This document shows positions 16,101 through 23,925 of a stretch of DNA of 64,000 nt, piece after piece; position 1 is the stretch's first letter; each line of letters begins with the position of its first letter. The translations under genes and the position numbers were made by a program. The notes under the pieces are model-generated. The model was not told the DNA's origin and did no database searches. It saw only the letters and a program-made list of their open reading frames with translations. This stretch comes from Pseudochelatococcus lubricantis (GTDB lineage: Bacteria > Pseudomonadota > Alphaproteobacteria > Rhizobiales > Beijerinckiaceae), in contig NZ_JAASQI010000003.1 of assembly GCF_011762225.1 (NCBI RefSeq), forward strand, positions 310,001-374,000, in the 5' to 3' direction.

Positions 16101-16619
16101 GTGCTCGCCCATCCGGTGTCGCTGTGCTCGGAGCCGGGCAAGGGCACGGTATTCATGGTGACGGTGCCGCTGACGGAGCCCGTCGCGCCGGAAACGCCGG
16201 CGCCGCAACTACCGGTCGCGCCGGTGACCGGCCTGGAGGACCTCGCGGTGTTCGCCATCGACAACGAGCCCACCATCATTGACGGCATGCGCCAGCTGCT
16301 CACCGGCTGGGGCTGCACGATCGTGACGGCCGACGGCGTCGGTACGGCGCTCGACCGGCTGGCGCGCTGCACGCGGCCGCCGGATGTGCTGATCGCCGAT
16401 TACCACCTCGATCAGGGCGACGGACTTGCCGCCATCGCGGCGCTGCGGGAGCGGCTGCGCCGACCGGTGTCCGCCATCCTGCTGACGGCGGACAGGTCCC
16501 CGACCGTGCGGCAGCGCGCCGAGGCGGCCGGCGTTCACGTGCTGCACAAGCCGCTGAAGCCGGCCGTGCTGCGCGCGCTGCTGACGCGCTGGCGGGCCGT
16601 GGACGCGGGGTCCGTGTAG
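13116..16619 (+). CDS. Hybrid histidine kinase with sodium:solute-symporter-like sensor, PAS and receiver
   Basis: A 1167-residue membrane sensor. Residues ~1-490 form a multi-helix SSS (PutP-like) domain. After a linker comes a PAS domain (~640-760, GITILDRDLRLIGWN), a coiled coil, and a HisKA domain with the phosphoacceptor His at residue 812 (AAASHDILQPLNAAR). A HATPase domain (NFVSNAIKYTPSGR, DTGLGIP, GLGLGLSIVERI) precedes the C-terminal receiver with Asp 1095 (LIADYHLDQGDG). GGGGGAGGA lies just before the ATG. The architecture recalls CbrA-type kinases, but no output regulator gene is adjacent, so its target is unknown. Whether the symporter part transports or only senses cannot be told. 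Confidence 0.93.
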   Translation: MAGWLVVLVALVYLCGLFAVAHMGDTFGKRMMGGSARASIYALTLAVYCTSWTFFGSVGLAGRSGLDFLTVYIGPVLLLGLGFRFITRVVELAKAQNITSVADFLAARYGKNDRVAVLVTMIAAIGVIPYIALQLKAVSSSLTVFFEAAPDITFIPPAALGIDLAFVVAAVLAAFAVAFGTRHVDATEHQDGLVLAIALESLVKLVAFLAVGIFVTYVMFDGVGDILMRAAVTHPGGDIQEKTSDVVTYLTLTLLSLGMAMLLPRQFHMIIVENRDISDVRRAAWMFPLYLIAINVFVLPLALAGQAAFPEGAIDPDMTVLALPLSAGAHTMALIAFIGGLSAATAMVIVDSVALAIMISNDLVIPFILRRRARANTHNTGDLSGFVLLVRRGSIVTVILLAYVYYRVSGEAALASIGFLSFAAIAQLGPAFVGGFVWRRGTALGASAGLVAGFLAWAYTLLLPSLAGSGGGDWASFVSQGPFAIEALRPTALFGTDLPELTHGVLWSLSVNLAAYVVFSLLRPETALERLQANVFVGSDGAPLAVVQTFWLRRSPVSVEDLKGVVARYLGNERTERAFESFTAHRGGPTSGEADIHLLRYAEHLLASAIGASSSRLVLSLLLRGRNLSTHDALRLLDDASAAIQYNRDILQHGLDHARQGITILDRDLRLIGWNRAFRDLYDLPPHLVRFGVGIDEIVRYNAERGSYGPGDTEDLVAVRLASLISEVEPARLRLYPANRVIEVRSNHLPDGGVVTTYTDITEAAAEEEALEQRVRERTEELTQLNVALTRAKAEAEEANASKTRFLAAASHDILQPLNAARLYATSLVERDRKADNAALAENVEASLDAVEEILTALLDISRLDSGVMQPELSSLRIDSLLRQLQREFGMAAQEKHVGLRVVAPALTVRSDRRLLRRMLQNFVSNAIKYTPSGRVLIGARRRGSSLRIEVWDTGLGIPASQQHLVFREFQRLQQGAKIARGLGLGLSIVERISRVLAHPVSLCSEPGKGTVFMVTVPLTEPVAPETPAPQLPVAPVTGLEDLAVFAIDNEPTIIDGMRQLLTGWGCTIVTADGVGTALDRLARCTRPPDVLIADYHLDQGDGLAAIAALRERLRRPVSAILLTADRSPTVRQRAEAAGVHVLHKPLKPAVLRALLTRWRAVDAGSV

Positions 16620-16658
16620 GCCCGCCCGCCGTTTTTGGAGTTCCGGCGGAGCGCCGTA

Positions 16659-17750
16659 TCAGCTCTGCACGCCCTCGACGAGCCAGTCCATCTTCAGCAG
16701 GTCGGCGTCGCTGATGGTTTCGCCCGCGGCGATCCGCACCGCACCCTTCTGGTCCTTCACCGGGCCGGCGAAGGGCTGTAGCGTCCCGGCGGCGATCGCG
16801 TCGCGGACGGCATCGGCCTGCTTGCGGATTTCTTCCGGCAGGGAGGGGTTGTAGGGCGCCATCCTGATCAGCCCTTCCTTGAGGCCCCACCAAGTGTCGT
16901 CCGACTTCCACGCCCCGTCCAGCACCAGCTTGACGCGCTCCTTGTAGTAGGGCGCCCAGTCGTAGACAATGGCGGTGAGGTGCGCGCGCGGCGCGAAGCG
17001 CGACATGTCGCTCGCCTGCCCGAAGGCGTAGGCGCCGCGTGCCTCGGCCACCTGCATGGCGGCGGGGCTGTCGACATGCTGGGCGATGACGTCGGCGCCG
17101 CCGTCGATCAGCGCCTTGGCGGCATCGGCTTCCTTGCCGGGATCATACCACGAGTTCAGCCAGATCACCTTCACGGTGAGATCCGGCCGCACCTTGCGCG
17201 CGGCGAGCAGGAAGGCGTTGATGCCCATGATCACTTCCGGAATCGGGAACGACGCGACATAGCCGACCGAGCCGGTCTTCGACACGAGCCCGGCGATGGT
17301 GCCGAGCACCGCCCGCCCCTCATAGAAGCGGCCGTTGTAGATGCCGACGTTGTCGGCGCGCATGTAGCCGGTGGCGTGCTCGAACACGACCTTGGGGAAC
17401 TGGCGCGCCACGCGGATCGTCGGCTGCATGAAGCCGAAGGAGGTCGAGAAGATCAGGCCGTTGCCCGCCGTCGCGAGCTGGCGGATGACGCGCTCGGAAT
17501 CCGGACCTTCGTTGACGTTCTCGACGAAGGTGACCTTGACGCGGTCGCCGAACTCCGCCTCGACCGCCTTGCGGCCGAGATCGTGCGAGTAGCTGTAGCC
17601 GTGGTCGCCGATGGGGCCGACGTAGACGAAGCCGACCTTGAGCGGATCGGCGGCGAGGCCCGTCCGGGTTCCGGCCAGCATGGCCGCCGTTGCACCGGCA
17701 CCGACGATCAGCGAGCGCCGGGAAAGGGGGAGCGAGGTGATTTCCGACAT
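16659..17750 (-). CDS. BMP-family ABC transporter substrate-binding protein
   Basis: Periplasmic receptor of the BMP/PnrA (Med) family, typically binding purine nucleosides or related compounds. The 363-residue precursor has a twin-arginine-like signal (SRRSLIVGAGATAAMLAG), then mature sequence beginning ADPLKVGFVYVGPIGDHGYSY, the BMP signature. AGGAAACC precedes the ATG at 17750; a longer in-frame start at 17978 is not supported. It is the last gene of a four-gene importer run on the minus strand. The ligand is inferred only from family. Confidence 0.92.
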   Translation of the reverse strand: MSEITSLPLSRRSLIVGAGATAAMLAGTRTGLAADPLKVGFVYVGPIGDHGYSYSHDLGRKAVEAEFGDRVKVTFVENVNEGPDSERVIRQLATAGNGLIFSTSFGFMQPTIRVARQFPKVVFEHATGYMRADNVGIYNGRFYEGRAVLGTIAGLVSKTGSVGYVASFPIPEVIMGINAFLLAARKVRPDLTVKVIWLNSWYDPGKEADAAKALIDGGADVIAQHVDSPAAMQVAEARGAYAFGQASDMSRFAPRAHLTAIVYDWAPYYKERVKLVLDGAWKSDDTWWGLKEGLIRMAPYNPSLPEEIRKQADAVRDAIAAGTLQPFAGPVKDQKGAVRIAAGETISDADLLKMDWLVEGVQS

Positions 17751-17868
17751 CTGGTTTCCTTCGGGAAGCGTAAACCGATCGCGCTGATGCATATAGGTTT
17801 TCGCGTCTGCTTTGAACGGCAAAATGTGCGGTGACCGCAATTTGTGCGCCGCCCGCGGCACCGCTGCC

Positions 17869-18795
17869 TCAGCGCGATGCGCGGAACGGCTTGCCGAGGT
17901 CCGCCGGTGCGCGCGAGCCCGTCCCGCCTGCCTGCGACCGGGCCGAAATGACGGTAAGCACGAGGACGGTGGCGACATACGGCAGCATCGAGAACATTTC
18001 CGAGGGCAGCCCCCACGCGCCTTGCGCGTGGAGCTGCACGATGCCGACGCCGCCGAACAGATAGGCGCCGACGAGCGCGCGCCACGGCCTCCACGCCGAG
18101 AACACCACGAGCGCCAGCGCGATCCAGCCGCGCCCGGCTGTCATGCCCTCCATCCACATCGGCGTGTAGGACAGCGACAGGAAGGCGCCCGCGAGCCCGG
18201 CCATGGCGCCGCCGAAGAGGCTCGCCGCGTAGCGGATGGCGATGACCGGGTGGCCCAGCGCGTGCGCGGCTTGCGCCGACTCCCCCACGGCCCGCAGCTT
18301 CAGCCCGGCATGGGTGCGGTTCAGGAACCACCACGTCGCGGCGACGGCAGCGACCGAGAAATAGACGAGCCCGTCATGCCTGAACAGCAGCGGGCCGGCG
18401 ACGGGAAGGTCCGAAAGGCCGGCGATGTCGAGCTTCGGCAGCGCCGGAACCGGCTGGCCGACGTAAGGCGCGCCGACCAGCGCCGACAGGCCTATGCCGA
18501 AGATCGTCAGCGCAAGCCCGGAAGCCACCTGGTTGGCGGAAAGCGAGAGCGTGAGGACGGCGAAGACGAGCGCCATCAGCATCCCGGCCAGCGCCGCCGC
18601 CAGCAGGCCCGCGAGGTGGGAGCCGGTGAGCAGCGCCGCCGCGAAACCGGCCATCGCCCCCATCAGCATCATGCCCTCGATGCCGAGATTGAGCACGCCC
18701 GAGCGCTCCACCACGAGTTCGCCGGTCGCCGCGAGCAGCAGCGGCGTCGCGGCGCTGATGGCCGCCGCCATGACGGGGATGAGAAAGTCGATCAT
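17869..18795 (-). CDS. ABC transporter permease (BMP/nucleoside type), second subunit
   Basis: Inner-membrane permease of the BPD_transp_2 (RbsC-like) family, 308 residues with about eight to ten hydrophobic segments. It begins [20 protein letters not shown] and carries the family stretch [19 protein letters not shown]. The ATG overlaps the stop of the preceding permease gene (ATGA), which indicates translational coupling. It pairs with the 360-residue permease to form the channel. Confidence 0.93.
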   Translation of the reverse strand: MIDFLIPVMAAAISAATPLLLAATGELVVERSGVLNLGIEGMMLMGAMAGFAAALLTGSHLAGLLAAALAGMLMALVFAVLTLSLSANQVASGLALTIFGIGLSALVGAPYVGQPVPALPKLDIAGLSDLPVAGPLLFRHDGLVYFSVAAVAATWWFLNRTHAGLKLRAVGESAQAAHALGHPVIAIRYAASLFGGAMAGLAGAFLSLSYTPMWMEGMTAGRGWIALALVVFSAWRPWRALVGAYLFGGVGIVQLHAQGAWGLPSEMFSMLPYVATVLVLTVISARSQAGGTGSRAPADLGKPFRASR

Positions 18796-19874
18796 GGTTG
18801 CGCCGCCCGCGGGGAACGCGCGCCGGTGAGCCGGATGCGGAAGCGCAGCAGGCCGTCGGTCGCCAGCAGATAGAACAGCAGCATGCCCTGGAACACGCCT
18901 GTCGCCGCCTGCGGCAGGCCGGCGGTGATCTGCGCGTTCTCGCCGCCGATGTAGGTCAGGGCCATCAGCGCCGCCGCCGCGACGATGCCGGGCGGGCTGA
19001 GGCGGCCGAGGAAGGCCACGATGATGGCCGTGAAGCCATAGCCGGGCGTGAGCACCGGCACAAGCTGCCCTATGGGCCCGGCGGCCTCGAACGCGCCGGC
19101 AAGGCCGGCGGCGCCGCCGCCCACCAGGAAGGACAGCCACACCGTGCGTCGTGTGCTGAAGCCCGCGAAGCGCGCTGCCTGCGGCGCGTCGCCGACGACC
19201 GCGATCTCGAAGCCCGTCACCGTCCGCGCCATCACGAACCACGCCGCGAGCGCCGCCAGCAGCGCCACGAGCGCCCCGGCATGCAGCCGCGTGCCCTCGA
19301 TCAGCACGGGCAGCAGCGCCGCTTCCGAGAACAGCCGCGTCTGCGGGTAGTTGAAGCCGTCCGGGTCTTTCCAGGGCCCGAAGACGAGCATCTGCAGGAT
19401 CAGCGAGGCGACGTAGGTCAGCATCAGGCTGGTGAGGATTTCGTTGACGCCGAAGCGAGTCTTGAGAAAGGCCGGGATTGCGGCCCATGCCATGCCGCCG
19501 GCGACAGAGGCCGCCAGCATCAACGGCAGTATCCACCAGCCAGCCTCGTTCCAGAACGCCAGCGCCACACCGCCCGCCGCGATGGCGCCGATGATGAGCT
19601 GCCCCTCCGCGCCGATGTTCCAGACATTGGCGCGGAAGCCGATGGCGAGCCCCGTGGCGATCAGTGCCAGCGGCGCGCCTTTCACGCCGAGTTCCGTCAA
19701 GCTCTGGAAGGTCGTGAGCGGCGCGAGCATGAACTGGTAGAGCGTCTCCACGGGATCGAGCCCCAGCGCCAGAAACAGCACGAAGCCCGAGGCAACCGTG
19801 AGCGCCACCGCCAGAAGCGGCGCCACGATCCCGAACCACGGGCTTTCGGGCCGGCGCACGAGTTCAAGCCGCAT
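18792..19874 (-). CDS. ABC transporter permease (BMP/nucleoside type), first subunit
   Basis: A 360-residue inner-membrane permease of the same family as its neighbour, with the motif RANVWNIGAEGQLIIGAI that marks NupB-like subunits. Its start overlaps the end of the ATPase gene by 11 bases, and its stop overlaps the next start. This gives the order ATPase, permease, permease, binding protein. Confidence 0.93.
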   Translation of the reverse strand: MRLELVRRPESPWFGIVAPLLAVALTVASGFVLFLALGLDPVETLYQFMLAPLTTFQSLTELGVKGAPLALIATGLAIGFRANVWNIGAEGQLIIGAIAAGGVALAFWNEAGWWILPLMLAASVAGGMAWAAIPAFLKTRFGVNEILTSLMLTYVASLILQMLVFGPWKDPDGFNYPQTRLFSEAALLPVLIEGTRLHAGALVALLAALAAWFVMARTVTGFEIAVVGDAPQAARFAGFSTRRTVWLSFLVGGGAAGLAGAFEAAGPIGQLVPVLTPGYGFTAIIVAFLGRLSPPGIVAAAALMALTYIGGENAQITAGLPQAATGVFQGMLLFYLLATDGLLRFRIRLTGARSPRAAQP

Positions 19875-21399
19875 CGCGCGTTTCTCCCTCCGCGCCGCCC
19901 ATCAGCAGGCCGATCTCGTCCACCGTCACCTGCGCGGTTTGCAGCGTGCGCGACAGCCGCCCGCCGCTGATGACGGCGATGCGGTCGGTCAGCGACAGCA
20001 GTTCGTCGAGGTCCTGCGAGATCACCACGATGGCGGCCCCTTCCCGCGCCAGGTCGGCGAGCGCGATATGGATCGCTGCGGCGGCTCCGGCGTCGACGCC
20101 CCAGGTGGGCTGTGCCACAACGAGCACGGCGGGCTTCTGCAGCAGCTCCCGCCCCACCACGAACTTCTGCAGGTTGCCGCCGGACAGGCTGGATGCCGGC
20201 ACGTCGACACCGAAGGTGCGCACGTCGAAGGCGGAGACGATCCGCTGCGCGAACCGCCGCGCCGCATCGCGCCGGATAACACCCGCGCGCGTGAGCCCCA
20301 TATGATGGCGGGCCGAGAGCAGCGTGTTGGCGGCGAGGCTCATGCCCGGCACGGCCGCATGGCCATTGCGCTCCTCCGGCAGGGTATAAAGGCCGGCGAG
20401 GCGGCGTGCCTGCGGCCCCCTGTCGGCGACCGGCGCACCGTCGACGGCGATCGCGGCGGCGGCGGACGTCCGCCACTCGCCGGACAATGCCTCCATCAGC
20501 TCACCCTGTCCGTTGCCCGCCACACCGGCGATGCCAAAGATTTCGCCCGGCCCGACGGAAAAGCGGATGTCCCGCAGCGCCACGCCGAACGCCCGTTCCG
20601 CCGGCCGGTCAAGACCGTTGACGGACAGGCGCGCGGGCTTCTCCGGCGCGCGGTCGGACGGCATGCGTTTCGTGACGCGCAACTCGTTGCCGATCATCAT
20701 CTCCGCCATGGAACGGGCGGTCTCGACAGCGGGGTTGCAATTCGCCACCACGCGCCCGGCGCGCAGGATGGTGGCGCGCTGGCAGAGCGCGCGGATTTCG
20801 TCCAGCTTGTGGCTGATGTAGAGAATGGAGCAGCCTTCCGCCGCGAGCCGACGCAGGGTGGCGAACAGCACCTCCGCCTCCTGCGGGGTAAGGACGGACG
20901 TCGGCTCGTCCATCACCAGCAGCCGCGGGTTCTGCAGCAGGCAGCGCACGATCTCGACACGCTGGCGCTCGCCCATCGAGAGCGTGCCGACCGCACGGCC
21001 GGGTTCGAGCGGCAGGCCGTAGCTCGCGGACACGGAGGCGATGCGTGCCGCGAGCGCGCGCCGGTCTCCGGCGGCGTCGAGGCCGAGCGCGATGTTTTCC
21101 GCCACCGTGAAGGCATCGAACAGCGAGAAATGCTGGAACACCATGCCGATGCCGAGCCGGCGCGCGGCGTGCGGGTCCGTCGGGGCGACGGTCTCCCCGT
21201 TCCAGCGAATCACCCCGGCGTCCGGCCGCAGCAGGCCGTAGATGATCTTCACCAGCGTGCTCTTGCCCGCGCCGTTCTCTCCCACGAGCGCGTGTATCTC
21301 GCCGGGGGCGACGGAGAAGGATATGTCGTCGTTCGCCACCACCGCGCCGAACCGCTTCGTTATTCCGGCGAGGGCGAGACGGGGAGGAACAGCGGACAT
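19864..21399 (-). CDS. ABC transporter ATP-binding protein, duplicated ATPase (BMP/sugar-type)
   Basis: A 511-residue protein with two ABC ATPase halves, as in RbsA/NupA. The first half has Walker A GENGAGKST, signature LSMGERQRVEIVR and Walker B LLVMDEPTS. The second has a degenerate P-loop (GVAGNGQGELMEAL) and signature SLSGGNLQKFVVGREL. The ATG at 21399 was chosen because MSAVPPRLALAGITKRFG is the conserved N-terminus. It is the first gene of the importer operon. Confidence 0.93.
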   Translation of the reverse strand: MSAVPPRLALAGITKRFGAVVANDDISFSVAPGEIHALVGENGAGKSTLVKIIYGLLRPDAGVIRWNGETVAPTDPHAARRLGIGMVFQHFSLFDAFTVAENIALGLDAAGDRRALAARIASVSASYGLPLEPGRAVGTLSMGERQRVEIVRCLLQNPRLLVMDEPTSVLTPQEAEVLFATLRRLAAEGCSILYISHKLDEIRALCQRATILRAGRVVANCNPAVETARSMAEMMIGNELRVTKRMPSDRAPEKPARLSVNGLDRPAERAFGVALRDIRFSVGPGEIFGIAGVAGNGQGELMEALSGEWRTSAAAAIAVDGAPVADRGPQARRLAGLYTLPEERNGHAAVPGMSLAANTLLSARHHMGLTRAGVIRRDAARRFAQRIVSAFDVRTFGVDVPASSLSGGNLQKFVVGRELLQKPAVLVVAQPTWGVDAGAAAAIHIALADLAREGAAIVVISQDLDELLSLTDRIAVISGGRLSRTLQTAQVTVDEIGLLMGGAEGETRDAA

Positions 21400-21817
21400 G
21401 AGAACGGGCGATCCCTGAAAATGCAACCAGAACAAAGGACGGCCCATCGCCGTCGATGCGCCCGCGCCGCTCCTTCGCAGAAGAAATCCGCCCCCTCGGC
21501 ATCGTCACGAATGACGGCCATCGACGACGTTTTCTTCACCGGAAAGTGTGACGCGGATGCTCCCTTAACATGAAATTCAAACAAAGCGGAGTCGCGATTG
21601 GCGGCCCCTTCGCGCGGCGCGGGAAAATCGAGAGAGCCGGCGCCGGGGTCACCCGGTTTCCGCGAGGCTCGTCAACAGCCCCGCGCTTGAGCCTTGCGCT
21701 CGTCCGGGCATTGTGACAAAAACCTGTCGTATTACCCGGCGAAGGGGCGGCGCGCGCCGCCGTTTCCGGATATCCTTCGCCTCGCGCCATCGGAACACCG
21801 GGAACGGCGCCCGGCGC
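21400..21817. other. Intergenic region between the ABC importer and a tRNA gene
   Basis: About 418 bases holding the promoter of the importer operon (minus) and of the tRNA (plus). No additional gene is recognised. Confidence 0.5.
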
Positions 21818-21893
21818 GGGCCAGTAGCTCAATGGTTAGAGCCGACCGCTCATAACGGTCTGGTTGGGGGTTCGAGTCCCTCCTGGCCCACCA
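21818..21893 (+). tRNA. tRNA with anticodon CAT (probably tRNA-Ile2, possibly Met)
   Basis: A 76-base cloverleaf with acceptor stem GGGCCAG/CTGGCCC, D arm GCTC...GAGC, anticodon stem GACCG/CGGTC with loop CTCATAA (CAT at 851-853 past 21000), and T arm GGGGG-TTCGAGT-CCCTC. The discriminator is A and CCA is encoded. The sequence resembles alphaproteobacterial CAT tRNAs assigned as Ile2 (lysidine-modified), but the identity needs a covariance model to settle. Confidence 0.95.
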
Positions 21894-22007
21894 ATTCATT
21901 TCAACATCTTGCAATAATGTATCGCGAAAATGTTCCGGGCCGCCCGTTTCCGTCCTTGACGGGAGGCGCGCGCCGCCGATGATCGGAAGCGACCGGGAGG
22001 AATCGTT

Positions 22008-23888
22008 ATGGCGATGCAGATGAACGGGAAAACGCAATTCCACCTCTGGTACTGGTTGGCGGCTTTCGTCGTGCTGATGGTGTTCCAGTATTTCTTCGCC
22101 ACGGCCACGCAGGTCGCCGAAATCCCCTACAGCCAGTTCGAGACCTATCTCTCCGAGGGCAAGATAGCCGAGGTCGCGGTTTCGGACCGCTTCATCCAGG
22201 GCCAGTTCAAGGAGCCAGTCGACGGCCGGCCGATGTTCGTCACGACGCGCGTCGAGCCCGATTTCGCGCAGGCGCTGCAGGCGCACGGCGTCGTCGTCAC
22301 GGGCCGGATCGAGAGCACCTTCCTGCGCGATCTCCTGTCGTGGATCGTCCCCGTCCTGCTGCTCGTCGCCGTGTGGATGTTCGTGCTGCGGCGCATGGGG
22401 GCGGGCGACGTCGGCGGCGGGTTGATGCAGATCGGCAAGTCGAAAGCGCGCATCTACGTCCAGTCCAACACCGGCGTCACCTTCGCCGATGTCGCGGGCG
22501 TCGACGAGGCCAAGGACGAACTCAAGGAGATCGTCGACTTCCTCAAGGACCCGAAAGGCTATGGCCGGCTCGGCGGGCGCATGCCGAAAGGCATCCTGCT
22601 CGTCGGCCCGCCCGGCACCGGCAAGACGCTGCTCGCGCGTGCCGTCGCCGGCGAGGCGGGCGTGCCGTTCTTTTCCATCTCCGGTTCGGAATTCGTCGAG
22701 ATGTTCGTCGGCGTGGGCGCGGCGCGCGTGCGCGACCTGTTCGAGCAGGCGCGCGCGAGGGCGCCGGCCATCATCTTCATCGATGAACTCGACGCCCTCG
22801 GCCGCGCGCGCGGCATCGGCCCGCTGTCGGGCGGCAACGACGAGAAGGAGCAGACGCTGAACCAGCTTCTGGTCGAACTCGACGGCTTCGACCCCTCTGC
22901 GGGGCTCGTGCTGCTGGCGGCGACCAACCGGCCGGAAATCCTCGACCCGGCGCTGCTGCGCGCCGGTCGTTTCGATCGCCAGGTGCTCGTCGACAGGCCG
23001 GACAAGATCGGCCGCATCCAGATCCTCAACGTCCATCTGAAGAAGGCGAAGCTCGCCACCGATGTGTCGCCCGAGCAGATCGCGGCCCTGACGCCCGGCT
23101 TCACCGGCGCGGACCTTGCCAACCTCGTCAACGAGGCGGCGCTGCTCGCCACCCGCCGCAAGGCCGACGCCGTGACGATGGAGGACTTCAACAACGCCAT
23201 CGAGCGCATCGTCGCCGGGCTGGAGAAGCGCAACCGCCTGCTGAACCCGAAGGAGCGCGAGATCGTCGCTTATCACGAGATGGGCCACGCGCTCGTCGCC
23301 ATGGCGCTGCCCGGCTCCGACACGGTTCACAAGGTCTCGATCATACCGCGCGGCGTCGGCGCGCTGGGCTACACGATCCAGCGGCCCACGGAAGACCGCT
23401 TCCTGATGACGCTCGACGAGCTGGAGAACAAGATGGCGGTGCTGCTCGGCGGGCGCGCCGCCGAGTGGATCATCTTCCACCACCTGTCGACCGGCGCGGC
23501 GGACGACCTCGTCAAGGTCACGGACATCGCCCGCGCCATCGTGACCCGCTACGGCATGACGGAAAAGCTCGGCCATGTCGCGCTGGAGAAGGACAGGCGC
23601 TCGCTGATGGCGACCGACCAGCCCTACTATGGCCCGCCGGAGCGCACCTACTCCGACGAGACGGCGACCTCCATCGACGAGGAGGTGCGCCGCATCGTGG
23701 ACGAGATGTTCGCGCGCGCGGTCGCGCTGCTCACCCGGCGGCGCGACGTGCTGGAACGCTCCGCCCGCATGCTGCTGGACAAGGAGACGCTGGTCGAGGA
23801 CGATCTGCGGAACTTCGCGGCACAGGCCGGCCCGCAACCGGCCGCCCCGGCGCAGGAACAGCCGCAGGGCCATCCGGCCGGCGCATGA
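22008..23888 (+). CDS. ftsH: ATP-dependent zinc metalloprotease, FtsH family
   Basis: Membrane-anchored AAA protease for membrane-protein quality control. The 626-residue protein has an N-terminal membrane segment (~12-30), a small periplasmic domain, and a second membrane segment (~107-128). The AAA module follows, with Walker A GPPGTGKT from residue 200, Walker [12 protein letters not shown] and the SRH region. The zinc site is HEMGH at residues 423-427. GGGAGGA precedes the ATG. It stands alone after the tRNA, and the sequence diverges somewhat from the usual alphaproteobacterial FtsH. It may be a second paralogue; that is inference. Confidence 0.93.
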   Translation: MAMQMNGKTQFHLWYWLAAFVVLMVFQYFFATATQVAEIPYSQFETYLSEGKIAEVAVSDRFIQGQFKEPVDGRPMFVTTRVEPDFAQALQAHGVVVTGRIESTFLRDLLSWIVPVLLLVAVWMFVLRRMGAGDVGGGLMQIGKSKARIYVQSNTGVTFADVAGVDEAKDELKEIVDFLKDPKGYGRLGGRMPKGILLVGPPGTGKTLLARAVAGEAGVPFFSISGSEFVEMFVGVGAARVRDLFEQARARAPAIIFIDELDALGRARGIGPLSGGNDEKEQTLNQLLVELDGFDPSAGLVLLAATNRPEILDPALLRAGRFDRQVLVDRPDKIGRIQILNVHLKKAKLATDVSPEQIAALTPGFTGADLANLVNEAALLATRRKADAVTMEDFNNAIERIVAGLEKRNRLLNPKEREIVAYHEMGHALVAMALPGSDTVHKVSIIPRGVGALGYTIQRPTEDRFLMTLDELENKMAVLLGGRAAEWIIFHHLSTGAADDLVKVTDIARAIVTRYGMTEKLGHVALEKDRRSLMATDQPYYGPPERTYSDETATSIDEEVRRIVDEMFARAVALLTRRRDVLERSARMLLDKETLVEDDLRNFAAQAGPQPAAPAQEQPQGHPAGA

Positions 23889-23925
23889 CGGCACCAGCCG
23901 GACAGGTCGGCCGGGATCCGTGCCC

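Noticed and set aside
21400-21817. Riboswitch or purine-responsive leader for the BMP-type importer
   Set aside because: No purine or other known aptamer core was recognised by eye on the minus strand.
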